20,719 nucleotides of DNA from JBIIJL01 sp044233795 (GCA_044233795.1 JBIIJL010000034.1:1-20719), one strand, 5' to 3'; shown: positions 1 to 9,241, counted from the stretch's first letter. The notes: a model not told the origin generated them from the sequence alone. Made by a program: numbers and translations.

Positions 1-668
1 ATGGTTTTTGCATCGGAACAATAATCTAAGGCATCATCAATTAACTGAAATGCATTGCCAAGGTGAAGGCCATAATCATACAATGCTGTTTGTATGTCTT
101 CGGGTGATTTTGAGACAAGTGCGCCAAGGGATGCCCCTGCTGCGAATAGTAACGATGTTTTCGCTTTAATAACATCGAGGTAATCTTCTAAAGACAGGGC
201 AAAGTTGTGGCGGTTATCCATTTGTTTGAGTTCACCACAACCAATCTCAAGTGAAATGTCTGTTAATAGTTGCATGATCTTTAGGTCGCCGACGTCAATC
301 ATTAATTGCATGTATTGCGTGAATAGAAAATCCCCAACCAAAATGCTTGCCTTGCTACCCCAAATTTCATTTGCAGTCTTTCGGCCACGTCTTAGGCTTG
401 ATTCATCGATGACATCATCATGTAATAGCGTTGCAGTGTGAAAAAATTCTAGTCCCGCCGCAAGCAAAATGTGATCTTGGCCCTGGTAATTGCAGGCACG
501 GCTAGCAAGTAGAACCAGTAATGGACGTAACCGTTTGCCGCCACTTTCTATGATGTGATTTGCAAGGTTATCGAGAGTGCTAATGTGTGTATGTATTTTT
601 TCGTGGATGAGCGTGTTAACGGCTGTATAATCTGGTAACACCAAAGACCGCAGATGATGGAGATCCAT
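1..668 (-). CDS. ispB: Octaprenyl diphosphate synthase IspB, 3' end outside window
   Basis: My reading of the reverse strand gives 222 codons from an ATG at 668, open to the window edge. The enzyme is a trans-polyprenyl diphosphate synthase that elongates farnesyl diphosphate with isopentenyl units to make the octaprenyl tail of ubiquinone and menaquinone. Visible motifs are GGKRLRP (residues 43-49), the first aspartate-rich motif LLHDDVIDESSLRRG (Asp84, Asp85, Asp88) and the second, FQLIDDALDY (Asp211, Asp212, Asp215). Family members are about 320 residues, so roughly 100 C-terminal residues are missing only because the window ends. A GGGAAG ribosome-binding site lies about 7 nt before the start and a sigma-70-like promoter stands upstream. 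The exact chain length made (C40 or similar) cannot be read from sequence. Confidence 0.93.
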   Translation of the reverse strand, partial: MDLHHLRSLVLPDYTAVNTLIHEKIHTHISTLDNLANHIIESGGKRLRPLLVLLASRACNYQGQDHILLAAGLEFFHTATLLHDDVIDESSLRRGRKTANEIWGSKASILVGDFLFTQYMQLMIDVGDLKIMQLLTDISLEIGCGELKQMDNRHNFALSLEDYLDVIKAKTSLLFAAGASLGALVSKSPEDIQTALYDYGLHLGNAFQLIDDALDYCSDAKT

Positions 669-698
669 CGAACACTTCCCACAAAATTGAATTCAAGC

Positions 699-727
699 AT
701 GCTAAGCGCCGCCCTTTCTAAAGTCAA
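699..727 (-). promoter_or_regulatory. Sigma-70-like promoter for ispB
   Basis: Read on the minus strand there is TTGACT (722-727), a 17-nt spacer and TAGCAT (699-704). The predicted start of transcription is near 692, giving a leader of about 24 nt to the ispB ATG at 668. Matches to consensus are 5/6 and 4/6. Inferred from sequence only. Confidence 0.55.
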
Positions 728-756
728 GAATAAAGGCTGGTGCGAGGGGTGGTTGC

Positions 757-786
757 TTGACCAAAACCCGAACTTCTTTTAATAAT
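757..786 (+). promoter_or_regulatory. Sigma-70-like promoter for the ankyrin-like gene
   Basis: TTGACC (757-762), an 18-nt spacer and AATAAT (781-786) each match the consensus at 5 of 6 positions. The predicted transcript starts near 793, about 25 nt before the ATG at 818. It is arranged back to back with the ispB promoter; their -35 boxes are 29 nt apart. Confidence 0.5.
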
Positions 787-817
787 GTATGCACCAAGGA
801 TTGAAAAGTGAGCGACG

Positions 818-3800
818 ATGAAGCTTTACGATTTGTTTTCCTGGATGTTGGAGCAAACCCAAGTCCTTCCTGAGGTTGAAGAGCTGTGCACAGAAGCTAG
901 GTGTGAGTTAGAGTTAGCATGTGTGAAGAAGCAACGTGATATATTAATTCCTGAACTGCGTGTTGCCCATTTCGGTAAAGCACGAGATAAAGCGGCTCAA
1001 TTACAAGCGCAGATACATTTTCATGACGCATATTTAAATTTTTTAAAGCTTTGTGAACAAATTTTGAAGTCTGATTCAACGACTCATCCTTATGCATTAG
1101 CCTTAAGCTATCTGTCTTCAAAAGAATTTAAAGCGTTAGAGTGTCAAACAAAAGATGGCATCAAGGCTAAACTTTTTTTTGCTTTCTTAAAGGTGCAAAA
1201 AGAAGCTGCGGTAGCTTTTTACTATAAAAATCGTGAGCAATTTGCTGGAATAAAAAATTTAGAACAAGCAATAGTTGTTGAAAACCATTTGGCAAACCTT
1301 ACGTTATTTTTAAGCCCAGAGCAGAATCCAATGGGTATCACTCCACTATTTAGATCATTTGTAGACGATACTGAACGTTATGTTTCGGTCATTCTATGGC
1401 TGCTTAAGCGACGAGTTTTAGTAGAGGAAATATTAGAATTCAATCTGTTGCAAAATTTTATGGCATACCATTTGGCGTGGGTTGGTACAGAAGTGAGTCA
1501 GCTGACATCTTTTTATGAATTGCTGGCGATGTTTCCTGAAACCCAAGAGCTGATGACAGCCGCGTATGGTGTTAGAACGGAGGAACGAGGATTTTATAGT
1601 GAAGAAGAGGGCGCACATTCTTTTAATATTGTAGGAGCTAAGTGCGAGAATTCAACACTTCGACGTGTGACCACTCGATTACCTTCGTTGCGATTTACCC
1701 CAACCCCAGCAAATGTGTTTGGATTGTATCAACTTTTCGAAGTCGATTTTCTGACCCCAGCGGTGGTGTGGTGTGTAAGACATCATCATCCAGATTGGCA
1801 GGGCGCTCTGAAAGAGCTTTTAAATCGCGAAGATGTTGTTAAAGGCCCGCTTGCGCTACTTATTCAACGGATAGCAAATAATTGTAGTCCTCTTATTATC
1901 GAGACATTAGCTTCGCTTATTGACGATGATAACTTGCATCGAATGCTTAAATATCGTAAGTGGGCGGTTTTACATTTTTTGCCGTTTAAACCAACTTTAC
2001 GAACCCACATTGATCAAGAGAATATGGCAGATTTTCTTCAACAGCTGACATCTGATAATGCCGCTTTTATGGATGTAATCCCGGCACTGGTTGTGCTGTT
2101 GAACACGTTTTGTGGGGTAAATGAATCGAATGCCATTTTGGTTTATGAAGCCTTGATTGAATTGGTATTGTGTCATCCTGAATGTTTCGATGATGATGAT
2201 CTTAATCGAGAGTTAAGAAAATTTAAGGGGTACGCTACCATTCTTTTAAAACAAGAAGAGCGGTTGCTAAAAGTATTTGATGATTGTCTTAACGAGGCAG
2301 TCATGATCACTCCAATCACACAGGCCAGCTATTATCGTGTTGAAGATTCATGGCTTGAAACATCGCGCAAGCTTTCGGCATTAAAGCAGATAGCTCCTCG
2401 GGTTATCAAAGGCTCTGTTGGTGATAAATATAATATGCAAGTCGATGTTTTGTTGCGCTATTTTTCTTTGCATCCTGAAGCGTTTCATCTAGATGATTTG
2501 ATGAGCACTTTTGGTATTACGCTTGAAGTATTAAGTGAAGATGTGACTGAATGTCATCGATTGCTCGTTGAGCTATTATGTAGTATCGATAATGATAAAG
2601 TTCGTCAGGACATCTTGAAAATTTTAACGCCTTGTGCCGGCTGGAATGAAAAAAAATACGGTGAACGAAGCCTACTGAATCGGGCAGTGGCAAAAGGTAA
2701 TCTTGGTTTGGTACGGTGGTTGGGGGGGCGGAATTTGTTTAAGCGAGATGAGATTGCAGAAGCCATACCACTCGCAGCTTCACTTCGTTGTTGGCCGATT
2801 ATTGAGTATTTTTGTACCTCCCCAGCCCATAAACCCCAACAAATGCACCTAAGAGAACTGTTGCCAATCGCTGCAGGAGATGGGCAATTTGATCTAGTCA
2901 AACTCTTGTGTGAACGCAATATTAAACACCTGACTGAGCGTTCAGTTGTTATGGCATTTATGCGGGCAGCAGAGTCTGACCATACTGAAATTGTACGATT
3001 CTTAAGTAAACTGGACAGTCATCCTCCATCAGATACGATCAAGGCCAAAACGTTAAAAACAGCAGTTCGAGCTGAATGTTTCAATGTTGTCGATTTCCTT
3101 GGTAATTTGCCACACAACGCTATCATTACTGCTGCAGTGGAGCATGCGTTGTTTTATGAGGTGATGCACGACAGACTACCCGCCGTAGAGAGATTATGTC
3201 GTTTAGAAACCAATACGCCACGTTTATCAAAAATGGAAGATGCCTTTGTTAGTGCGATCCGTTATGGGCATGTACGCATAGCCGGATTTCTTTCTCATCT
3301 GCCGAATATTACTCTTGGTCAACAAACATTCAATGCCGCGTTGAGTGTGGCAATGGTGCAGGGATCTTTATCATCAGTTGTTTTTTTATGTAGCGAAGAA
3401 AGGGGTTGTCCAAGTGTGCATGCCAGAGAACAAGCGGTACTAAAAGCCGTGAAGCTTAATCGGCCTGATTTGTTGCGGATTGTGTGTTTTTCAAATGGAA
3501 AATTACGTGAAGATGTGAAGATAGAAGCGATGATGAAAGCGACAAAAGCAGGGTATTTGCAGATCGTTGAACATTTTATTCCGATGACCTCACCCCATTT
3601 ACTTAACCAAACTTTTCATATGGCGGCTCAATATGGACAACTCAACGTGATGAGGCTTTTGGCAAAACACTGTCCTCCCACGCGGGCCTCCATCCTGATA
3701 GCTTTACAAAAAGCTTCATTAAATGTGCAAGATCGGGTGATAAGCTATTTACATTTGTTGTTATCAGCAACCTCTTTTCGCGGTGAAATTTCATCACGCG

Positions 3801-3919
3801 ATATGGGCTTAAAAAAAAGCACGAGTCTTAGTTCTTTGGTATCACAGGGGATTTTTCGCCCACGTCGTTTTAGTAGTGTCTCTGAGTATAAAGCGAGTGG
3901 GCCCAATCTTGTGGCTTAA
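818..3919 (+). CDS. Large ankyrin-like repeat protein, candidate secreted effector
   Basis: This intact 1033-residue protein has no signal peptide and no obvious membrane segment. Residues 1 to about 600 are mostly helical-looking and match no family I recognise. From about 618 to 985 there are around twelve helix-turn-helix units beginning near residues 618, 650, 681, 713, 745, 776, 807, 840, 871, 903, 933 and 960, a regular 27-33 residue spacing. Examples are NRAVAKGNLGLVRWLG, PIAAGDGQFDLVKLLCE, SAIRYGHVRIAGFLSHL and HMAAQYGQLNVMRLLAKH. They keep the A-x-x-G-x-x-x-(I/V)-V-x-x-L pattern of ankyrin helices but lack the usual TPLH turn. The last 50 residues are rich in Ser and basic residues. 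The gene is divergent from ispB, where many gammaproteobacteria have rplU-rpmA. The Shine-Dalgarno is weak (AAGGA at 796-800, 17 nt before the ATG). A role as a type IV effector is inference from architecture. Confidence 0.8.
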   Translation: MKLYDLFSWMLEQTQVLPEVEELCTEARCELELACVKKQRDILIPELRVAHFGKARDKAAQLQAQIHFHDAYLNFLKLCEQILKSDSTTHPYALALSYLSSKEFKALECQTKDGIKAKLFFAFLKVQKEAAVAFYYKNREQFAGIKNLEQAIVVENHLANLTLFLSPEQNPMGITPLFRSFVDDTERYVSVILWLLKRRVLVEEILEFNLLQNFMAYHLAWVGTEVSQLTSFYELLAMFPETQELMTAAYGVRTEERGFYSEEEGAHSFNIVGAKCENSTLRRVTTRLPSLRFTPTPANVFGLYQLFEVDFLTPAVVWCVRHHHPDWQGALKELLNREDVVKGPLALLIQRIANNCSPLIIETLASLIDDDNLHRMLKYRKWAVLHFLPFKPTLRTHIDQENMADFLQQLTSDNAAFMDVIPALVVLLNTFCGVNESNAILVYEALIELVLCHPECFDDDDLNRELRKFKGYATILLKQEERLLKVFDDCLNEAVMITPITQASYYRVEDSWLETSRKLSALKQIAPRVIKGSVGDKYNMQVDVLLRYFSLHPEAFHLDDLMSTFGITLEVLSEDVTECHRLLVELLCSIDNDKVRQDILKILTPCAGWNEKKYGERSLLNRAVAKGNLGLVRWLGGRNLFKRDEIAEAIPLAASLRCWPIIEYFCTSPAHKPQQMHLRELLPIAAGDGQFDLVKLLCERNIKHLTERSVVMAFMRAAESDHTEIVRFLSKLDSHPPSDTIKAKTLKTAVRAECFNVVDFLGNLPHNAIITAAVEHALFYEVMHDRLPAVERLCRLETNTPRLSKMEDAFVSAIRYGHVRIAGFLSHLPNITLGQQTFNAALSVAMVQGSLSSVVFLCSEERGCPSVHAREQAVLKAVKLNRPDLLRIVCFSNGKLREDVKIEAMMKATKAGYLQIVEHFIPMTSPHLLNQTFHMAAQYGQLNVMRLLAKHCPPTRASILIALQKASLNVQDRVISYLHLLLSATSFRGEISSRDMGLKKSTSLSSLVSQGIFRPRRFSSVSEYKASGPNLVA

Positions 3920-3937
3920 CATGAAATGGCATGAAAA

Positions 3938-4843
3938 CTAGCCCCGTCTGGCCAATAACGCATTGGCTACCTTGGATTGATTCCTTCGTCCAAGTACCTT
4001 ACAGATCATGTCACCTGCAGTTACAATTTTATTGATATCAACTCCTGTATCGATGCCTAGGCTCTGCATGAGGTAGAGGACATCTTCTGTGGCGACATTG
4101 CCGGTGGCGCCTTTCGCATATGGACAACCCCCAAGTCCTGCAACAGAGCTATCAAATCTTGATATGCCGCTATTTAATGCTTGATATATATTGGCGATGG
4201 CTTGTCCATACGTATCATGAAGATGTAGCGCGATATTTTTTAATGGCATGATGTTTGATATAGACTCAATAAGTGATTTTGCTTGCTTAGGGCTTCCTAC
4301 CCCAATTGTATCTGCAAGGCTTATTTCATCGACCCCAAGCTTGACCAGCTGTTCTGTAACCTCCATGACATTTTTCATAGCAATCTCCCCTTCATAAGGG
4401 CAACCAAATGCGCACGAAATATAGGCGCGAACATATACGTTATGCGCGCGAGCAAGTGCTATGACTGATGATATCCGCTCTATGCTCTTGGCTATCGAAC
4501 AATGGATATTGTGTTGATTAAATGTCTCACTGGCAGCAGTGAATACAGCAATGTGGGAGAGATCTGCATCAATGGCTTTCTGCATACCCTCATCATTTGG
4601 AATAAGCGCAAAAAAATTCACACCATGCGGTCTGTCTATTTTTTGCATGACAGCAAAGCCATCGGCAAGTTGCGGGATGCGCTCTGGAGAGACAAAGCTT
4701 GTAGCCTCAATCAACTGAAGACCGCTATGACTTAATTGATTAACAAGGTCGATTTTAATTGAGGTTTTGACATTGCTCGGCTCATTTTGTAGACCATCGC
4801 GCGGGCCTACTTCAACGATGGTCACCTCAGGGGTATGTGACAT
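3938..4843 (-). CDS. mvaB: Hydroxymethylglutaryl-CoA lyase (last step of leucine breakdown)
   Basis: This TIM-barrel enzyme splits HMG-CoA into acetyl-CoA and acetoacetate. With the start at 4843 it has 301 residues. Key residues line up with the human mitochondrial enzyme at a constant offset of 26: Arg15 and Asp16 (VGPRDGLQNE), metal ligands His207 and His209 (ALHLHDT) and Asn249, and the catalytic Cys240 in GLGGCPYAKGATGN. I chose ATG 4843 because TTAGGAG stands 4 nt before it; the longer ATG at 4858 has no ribosome-binding site and would run into the upstream gene. The biotin carboxylase subunit gene ends 7 nt upstream. It is the last gene of the leucine operon and ends 18 nt from the convergent ankyrin-like gene with no clear terminator between. 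Confidence 0.95.
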   Translation of the reverse strand: MSHTPEVTIVEVGPRDGLQNEPSNVKTSIKIDLVNQLSHSGLQLIEATSFVSPERIPQLADGFAVMQKIDRPHGVNFFALIPNDEGMQKAIDADLSHIAVFTAASETFNQHNIHCSIAKSIERISSVIALARAHNVYVRAYISCAFGCPYEGEIAMKNVMEVTEQLVKLGVDEISLADTIGVGSPKQAKSLIESISNIMPLKNIALHLHDTYGQAIANIYQALNSGISRFDSSVAGLGGCPYAKGATGNVATEDVLYLMQSLGIDTGVDINKIVTAGDMICKVLGRRNQSKVANALLARRG

Positions 4844-4850
4844 GTTTCTC

Positions 4851-6812
4851 CTAAGCATGCAAAGTTATTGCAATGAGTTCACTTCCTTCACTCACTTGTT
4901 CACCCACACCAAAAAATATCTCTGCTATCAAGCCATCATTTGGGGCGTGGATGGTATGCTCCATTTTCATAGCTTCAAGAACCATAAGTGGCTCACCCAT
5001 CGACACAGTATCGCCTAACTGTTTTAAAATAGCGACCACTGTCGCAGGCATTGGGGCTTTGAGCTCATGACTTGTTGCGGGGCTTATTGTTCTCGAGGTA
5101 CTACCCTGACTTTGTCTGACTTTGACCTGTCCTTCCTCGGTGAAAAACCATAAGGTATTATCGGTGCTCTGATAAAAAGCTTGTTTGGTTTCCTGTCCAT
5201 CATGAAGGATAATGTGGTCAGGAGTCATCGAAGTTGTTATTTCTATCAACTTATCATTTAGAAACAGTTGAAATGTGTGGTTGTTATTTGGCCAGATGGT
5301 AAGTGTATATTCTTCTTCTTCGATAAGAAACGTAGATTTCCAATGACTTTTTTGGTGCATTTGCCAGGAAAATGTGTCAGCTAACAGCGGATCGAGCTTT
5401 TTATAGTAGCAACTTAGATATTCAAAACTTGCTGCACTCAACAAGGCCCAATAGAGCGAAGGGGTTTTGATGGTGATAGTATTTTTAGTGAGAAAATTTG
5501 TATTGATTTGAGCGTTGATAAACTGCTCATGGTGAACGATAGCCTTTAAAAAGCCCATGTTGGTTTTTAGGCCACCAATATGATAATGCGCTAGTGCTTG
5601 TTGAATGCGCTTTAGTGCGGTAGGTCGATCATCGCCCCAGGCGATCAGTTTTGAAATCATCGGGTCATAATACATCGAAATATGGGACTGTATTCTCACA
5701 CCGCTGTCAAGCCGAGTGCCTTCTCCACATGGTTCTTTTAGATATTGTATTTGACCTATAGATGGCACAAATTGGTGAGTTGGATCTTCTGCATAAATAC
5801 GACACTCAATGGCATGGCCACATCGTTTGATATTTTCTTGAGATAAGGGTAAATGAAGGTTAAACGCAATAGAGATTTGCCATTCAACCAAATCAAGATT
5901 TGTAATCATTTCTGTGACTGGATGCTCAACTTGAAGTCTGGTGTTCATTTCCATGAAATAAAAATGCTCATTTTCATCTACTAAAAACTCAACAGTTCCT
6001 GCCCCTCTGTAATCTATTTCTCGCGCAACGGAAACCGCTGCCTTGGTTAGCTGCTCCCGAAGTACCTCTGATAGCCCCCAGGCAGGTGCTTCTTCAATAA
6101 TTTTTTGGTGGCGCCTTTGTATTGAGCAGTCTCGCTCGAATAGATGAACTACATTGCCATGGTTATCTGCCATGATTTGTATTTCAATGTGGCGCGGATT
6201 GACGATGAGTTTTTCAATCAGCATCGTTTGGTCTTTGAAGCTTGATTGTGCTTCGCGTCGTGCGCCTGCCAGAGCTTCCTTGAAATCTTCTAAACGATCG
6301 ACCTGACGCATCCCCTTACCGCCACCGCCGTTGGCTGCTTTTATAAGAACAGGAAAGCCTATTCGCTCGGCTTCATTAAGGAGCTTAACGTCAGTTTGGT
6401 CTTCGCCATGGTAGCCTGGGGTGAGGGGGACGCTGGTTTTTTCAAGCAGTTGTTTGGCCAATTGTTTAGAGGCCATGGCCTTCATCGCTGAAACGGATGG
6501 ACCTATAAATATGATCCCTGCCTCTTCGCAACGTTTGGCTAATTCGGGATTTTCAGATAGAAATCCGTATCCTGGATGGATGGCTGAAGCCTTGCATAAA
6601 ATAGCAGCATTAATAATTTCATCAATGTTGAGGTAACTCTCTGAAGCTTGCGCCTCGCCTATAAAAACTGCCTGATCGGCAAGTGTCACATGTAAGCTAT
6701 CTTTGTCAGCACTCGAATAGACTGCAATTGATGCAATACCCATTTTGCGAAGTGTTTTGATAATGCGACAAGCAATTTCTCCGCGATTGGCAATTAGGAT
6801 GTTGTTAAACAT
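4851..6812 (-). CDS. liuD: 3-Methylcrotonyl-CoA carboxylase, biotin-carrying alpha subunit
   Basis: This subunit carboxylates its own biotin with ATP and bicarbonate; the partner beta subunit then transfers the CO2 to 3-methylcrotonyl-CoA. In the 653-residue product the biotin carboxylase domain (1-445) starts ILIANRGEIACRII, carries the ATP-grasp glycine loop AANGGGGKGM (159-168) and has FMEMNTRLQVEHPVTEM (286-302). A less conserved linker region (about 446-575) probably makes the subunit contact. The biotinyl domain (580-653) has VLEAMKMEH with the biotin-accepting Lys616. The ATG at 6812 was chosen because TAAGGA lies 4 nt upstream; an in-frame TTG at 6860 would overlap the preceding gene. 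Acetyl-, propionyl- and geranyl-CoA carboxylases look similar, but the surrounding leucine genes support methylcrotonyl-CoA. Confidence 0.94.
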   Translation of the reverse strand: MFNNILIANRGEIACRIIKTLRKMGIASIAVYSSADKDSLHVTLADQAVFIGEAQASESYLNIDEIINAAILCKASAIHPGYGFLSENPELAKRCEEAGIIFIGPSVSAMKAMASKQLAKQLLEKTSVPLTPGYHGEDQTDVKLLNEAERIGFPVLIKAANGGGGKGMRQVDRLEDFKEALAGARREAQSSFKDQTMLIEKLIVNPRHIEIQIMADNHGNVVHLFERDCSIQRRHQKIIEEAPAWGLSEVLREQLTKAAVSVAREIDYRGAGTVEFLVDENEHFYFMEMNTRLQVEHPVTEMITNLDLVEWQISIAFNLHLPLSQENIKRCGHAIECRIYAEDPTHQFVPSIGQIQYLKEPCGEGTRLDSGVRIQSHISMYYDPMISKLIAWGDDRPTALKRIQQALAHYHIGGLKTNMGFLKAIVHHEQFINAQINTNFLTKNTITIKTPSLYWALLSAASFEYLSCYYKKLDPLLADTFSWQMHQKSHWKSTFLIEEEEYTLTIWPNNNHTFQLFLNDKLIEITTSMTPDHIILHDGQETKQAFYQSTDNTLWFFTEEGQVKVRQSQGSTSRTISPATSHELKAPMPATVVAILKQLGDTVSMGEPLMVLEAMKMEHTIHAPNDGLIAEIFFGVGEQVSEGSELIAITLHA

Positions 6813-6837
6813 ATTGTCCTTAGATGGATGGGCCTGG

Positions 6838-7608
6838 TCATGATTTAGTGTGTTTTTCAATGAAGGCCTTCAAGCCCTGCTGACCTTCAGGTGATACTCG
6901 CTGTTTTGCAATTAACCCTGCAGTAAGGTGCTCTAAAGCTTCGTTAAGCGGGCGCCCTGACACTTGGCGAACCAAAGATTTAATTGCTTTTACAGCCATA
7001 GGAGCATATGCCTTGATAAGTTCACTTAGCGCGAGGGTTTTAGCTAGAAGTTCAACTCTTGGCACACATTGGTTGATAAGTTGTAACTCTAAAGCGCGGT
7101 GCGCATCAAATACCTCGCCTGTTAGAAAGAGTGAGAGCGCCGCTCGCTCACCAATGGCTTTGATAATATAAGGGCTTATCACTGCAGGGATGAGGCCAAG
7201 TTTGACTTCAGAAAAACAAAAGCTTGCATCTTCTGAGGCGATAGCTAAATCACAAGCAGCAACCAATCCTGCACCACCTCCAAAAGCTGCTCCCTGTACC
7301 ATCGCAATGGTTGGCAACGGGTGGTGATGAAGCGTTGACATCACGCTTGCTAATATTTTTGCATCAGCAATATTGTCCTCTTCGCTATAATTTATAACGC
7401 GTTGCATCCACGATACATCCGCCCCAGCAGAAAAATGCTTGCCATGTGCTTTTAGGATGATAAGCCTTAATTCAGGGGCAGTGGCGGAGCTTTCTAGGGC
7501 TAATTGTAATGAATGCAAAAGATTATCATCAAACGCATTGTGCTTATCAATACGATTTAGGGTAAGAAATAGCGTCTGCTCTTTTATCTCAATTAGTAAA
7601 TCAGGCAT
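6838..7608 (-). CDS. liuC: 3-Methylglutaconyl-CoA hydratase, crotonase family
   Basis: Expected to hydrate 3-methylglutaconyl-CoA to HMG-CoA. The 256-residue product has the crotonase oxyanion segments HFSAGADVSW (58-67) and VQGAAFGGGAGLVAACD (104-120), and a catalytic Glu134 in FSEVKLGLIPAVISPY. The other glutamate found in the human enzyme's GGGLE motif is glycine here. As I recall the bacterial LiuC proteins, they share this substitution and the IPAVISPY stretch. The ATG at 7608 was chosen because TAGGAG lies 7 nt upstream. The longest open frame reaches 7662 but would overlap the end of the beta-subunit gene. The spacing to that gene is 10 nt and to the alpha-subunit gene 25 nt. Substrate assignment comes mainly from context. 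Confidence 0.9.
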   Translation of the reverse strand: MPDLLIEIKEQTLFLTLNRIDKHNAFDDNLLHSLQLALESSATAPELRLIILKAHGKHFSAGADVSWMQRVINYSEEDNIADAKILASVMSTLHHHPLPTIAMVQGAAFGGGAGLVAACDLAIASEDASFCFSEVKLGLIPAVISPYIIKAIGERAALSLFLTGEVFDAHRALELQLINQCVPRVELLAKTLALSELIKAYAPMAVKAIKSLVRQVSGRPLNEALEHLTAGLIAKQRVSPEGQQGLKAFIEKHTKS

Positions 7609-7618
7609 CACGCTTCTC

Positions 7619-9226
7619 CTACATACGAAAAACGCCAAAAGGTGTCGGTTTGATGGGTGCATTTAATGAAGTATTTAAACTTAATCCTAACACTTTTCGC
7701 GTATCTTCTGGCGCAATTACACCATCATCCCATAGTCGAGCGCTCGCATAGTAAGGATTTCCTTGATGTTCATATTGGGCGCGTAATTGGGATTGAAATT
7801 GTTCTTGCTGCTCGATAGGCCATTGTGTATTTTGTTTCGCATGCTTGTCTTTTGTAATTTGTAAAAGCACATTGGCTGCTTGCTCTCCACCCATCACTGA
7901 AATTCTTGCATTAGGCCAGGTCCACAGAAAACGGGGATCGTAGGCTCTGCCGCACATGGCATAGTTGCCAGCTCCAAAACTACCGCCTACTATGACAGTG
8001 AATTTTGGTATGAGAGCATTGGCTACCGCCATTACCATTTTGGCACCGTGCTTAGCAATGCCTGAAGCTTCATATTTACTACCTACCATAAAACCTGTGA
8101 TATTTTGTAAAAAGACCAGAGGAATGCCGCGCTGCACACATAATTCAATAAAATGAGTACCCTTCAATGCGCTCTCGCCAAATAAAACACCGTTGTTAGC
8201 CACAATACCTATGGGGTAGCCATATAAATGTGCAAACCCACAAACTAGCGTAGTGCCAAAAAGCGACTTGAACTCATCAAAATCAGAGCCATCAACGATA
8301 CGTGCAATAATTTCTTTGATCTCAAAAGGTTTACGTGGATCGGTTGGGATCATCCCTGTTAATTCTTTAATGTCATAGAGTGGTTCACGCGCTTCAATGC
8401 GGTGTAAAATTGTTTTGTGTGGGCGGTTGAGGTGCCGAACAGCATCTCTTGCCAACTCCAAAGCATGCGTGTCGTCTTCGGCAAAATGATCAGCAACGCC
8501 TGAAATTCGACAATGTACATCTGCGCCCCCAAGTTCTTCAGCAGTAATTTCTTCGCCTGTTGCAGCCTTCACCAGAGGAGGTCCACCTAGAAAAATGGTT
8601 GCTTGATTTTTTACCATGATTGACTCATCTGCCATCGCAGGTACATAGGCACCACCTGCGGTGCAAGAACCCATTACCACTGCAATTTGCGGGATATTCA
8701 TGGCGGACATCGTCGCTTGATGAAAAAAAATGCGACCGAAATGCTCTTTGTCTGGAAAAACTTCATCTTGCATGGGTAAAAAAGCACCCCCAGAATCGAC
8801 GAGATAGACGCAGGGGAGATGGTTAGCTTGTGCAATGGCTTGTGCGCGAAGGTGTTTTTTGACGGTGAGCGGGTAATAGGTCCCACCTTTAACGGTTGCA
8901 TCATTCACAACAACCATGCATTCGGTATCATGGATTCTTCCAATCCCGGTGATGATGCCTGCAGCTGGAAGGTCTTCTTCATATACTTTGAATGCTGCTA
9001 ACTGAGATAACTCAAGAAAGGGACTACCCTTATCTAGCAATTGTTGTAGGCGCTCTCGGGGTAGCAATTTTCCGTGATTAAGGTGCCTTGAGCGTGCTTT
9101 TTCATCTCCACCTAGGGCAATTTTCGCTACTGTTTGTTGCAATTCATCAATGAGCTTTTGCATTGCTTGCTGATTGTTTTTAAATTCCGCTGATGATGTG
9201 TTGATTTGGGTGATGATAATAGCCAT
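7619..9226 (-). CDS. liuB: 3-Methylcrotonyl-CoA carboxylase, carboxyltransferase beta subunit
   Basis: This subunit transfers the carboxyl group from biotin to 3-methylcrotonyl-CoA, giving 3-methylglutaconyl-CoA. The 535-residue protein covers both crotonase-like halves of a carboxyltransferase. The N half has YLVDSGGAFLPMQDEVFPD (141-159) and VVMGSCTAGGAYVPAMADE (183-201), and the C half has FLQNITGFMVG (372-382) and VGGSFGAGNYAMCGRAYDPR (413-432). Length and motifs fit the MCC beta group better than propionyl- or acetyl-CoA carboxylases. The start at 9226 follows AAGGAAGGT about 8 nt upstream. The preceding small membrane-protein gene ends 15 nt away, which places both in one transcript. 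Confidence 0.95.
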   Translation of the reverse strand: MAIIITQINTSSAEFKNNQQAMQKLIDELQQTVAKIALGGDEKARSRHLNHGKLLPRERLQQLLDKGSPFLELSQLAAFKVYEEDLPAAGIITGIGRIHDTECMVVVNDATVKGGTYYPLTVKKHLRAQAIAQANHLPCVYLVDSGGAFLPMQDEVFPDKEHFGRIFFHQATMSAMNIPQIAVVMGSCTAGGAYVPAMADESIMVKNQATIFLGGPPLVKAATGEEITAEELGGADVHCRISGVADHFAEDDTHALELARDAVRHLNRPHKTILHRIEAREPLYDIKELTGMIPTDPRKPFEIKEIIARIVDGSDFDEFKSLFGTTLVCGFAHLYGYPIGIVANNGVLFGESALKGTHFIELCVQRGIPLVFLQNITGFMVGSKYEASGIAKHGAKMVMAVANALIPKFTVIVGGSFGAGNYAMCGRAYDPRFLWTWPNARISVMGGEQAANVLLQITKDKHAKQNTQWPIEQQEQFQSQLRAQYEHQGNPYYASARLWDDGVIAPEDTRKVLGLSLNTSLNAPIKPTPFGVFRM

Positions 9227-9241
9227 CGCGCATTACCTTCC

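Noticed and set aside
205..441. Plus-strand open frame of 78 codons
   Set aside because: It is opposite ispB, whose conserved aspartate-rich motifs lie on the minus strand.
785..811. Eight-codon open frame (ATG to TGA) just ahead of the ankyrin-like gene, as a possible leader peptide
   Set aside because: The predicted transcript start near 793 lies inside it, and it has no ribosome-binding site.
3951..3967. Inverted repeat GCCAAT/ATTGGC as a terminator between the ankyrin-like gene and HMG-CoA lyase
   Set aside because: It lies within the lyase coding region and no T run follows on either strand.
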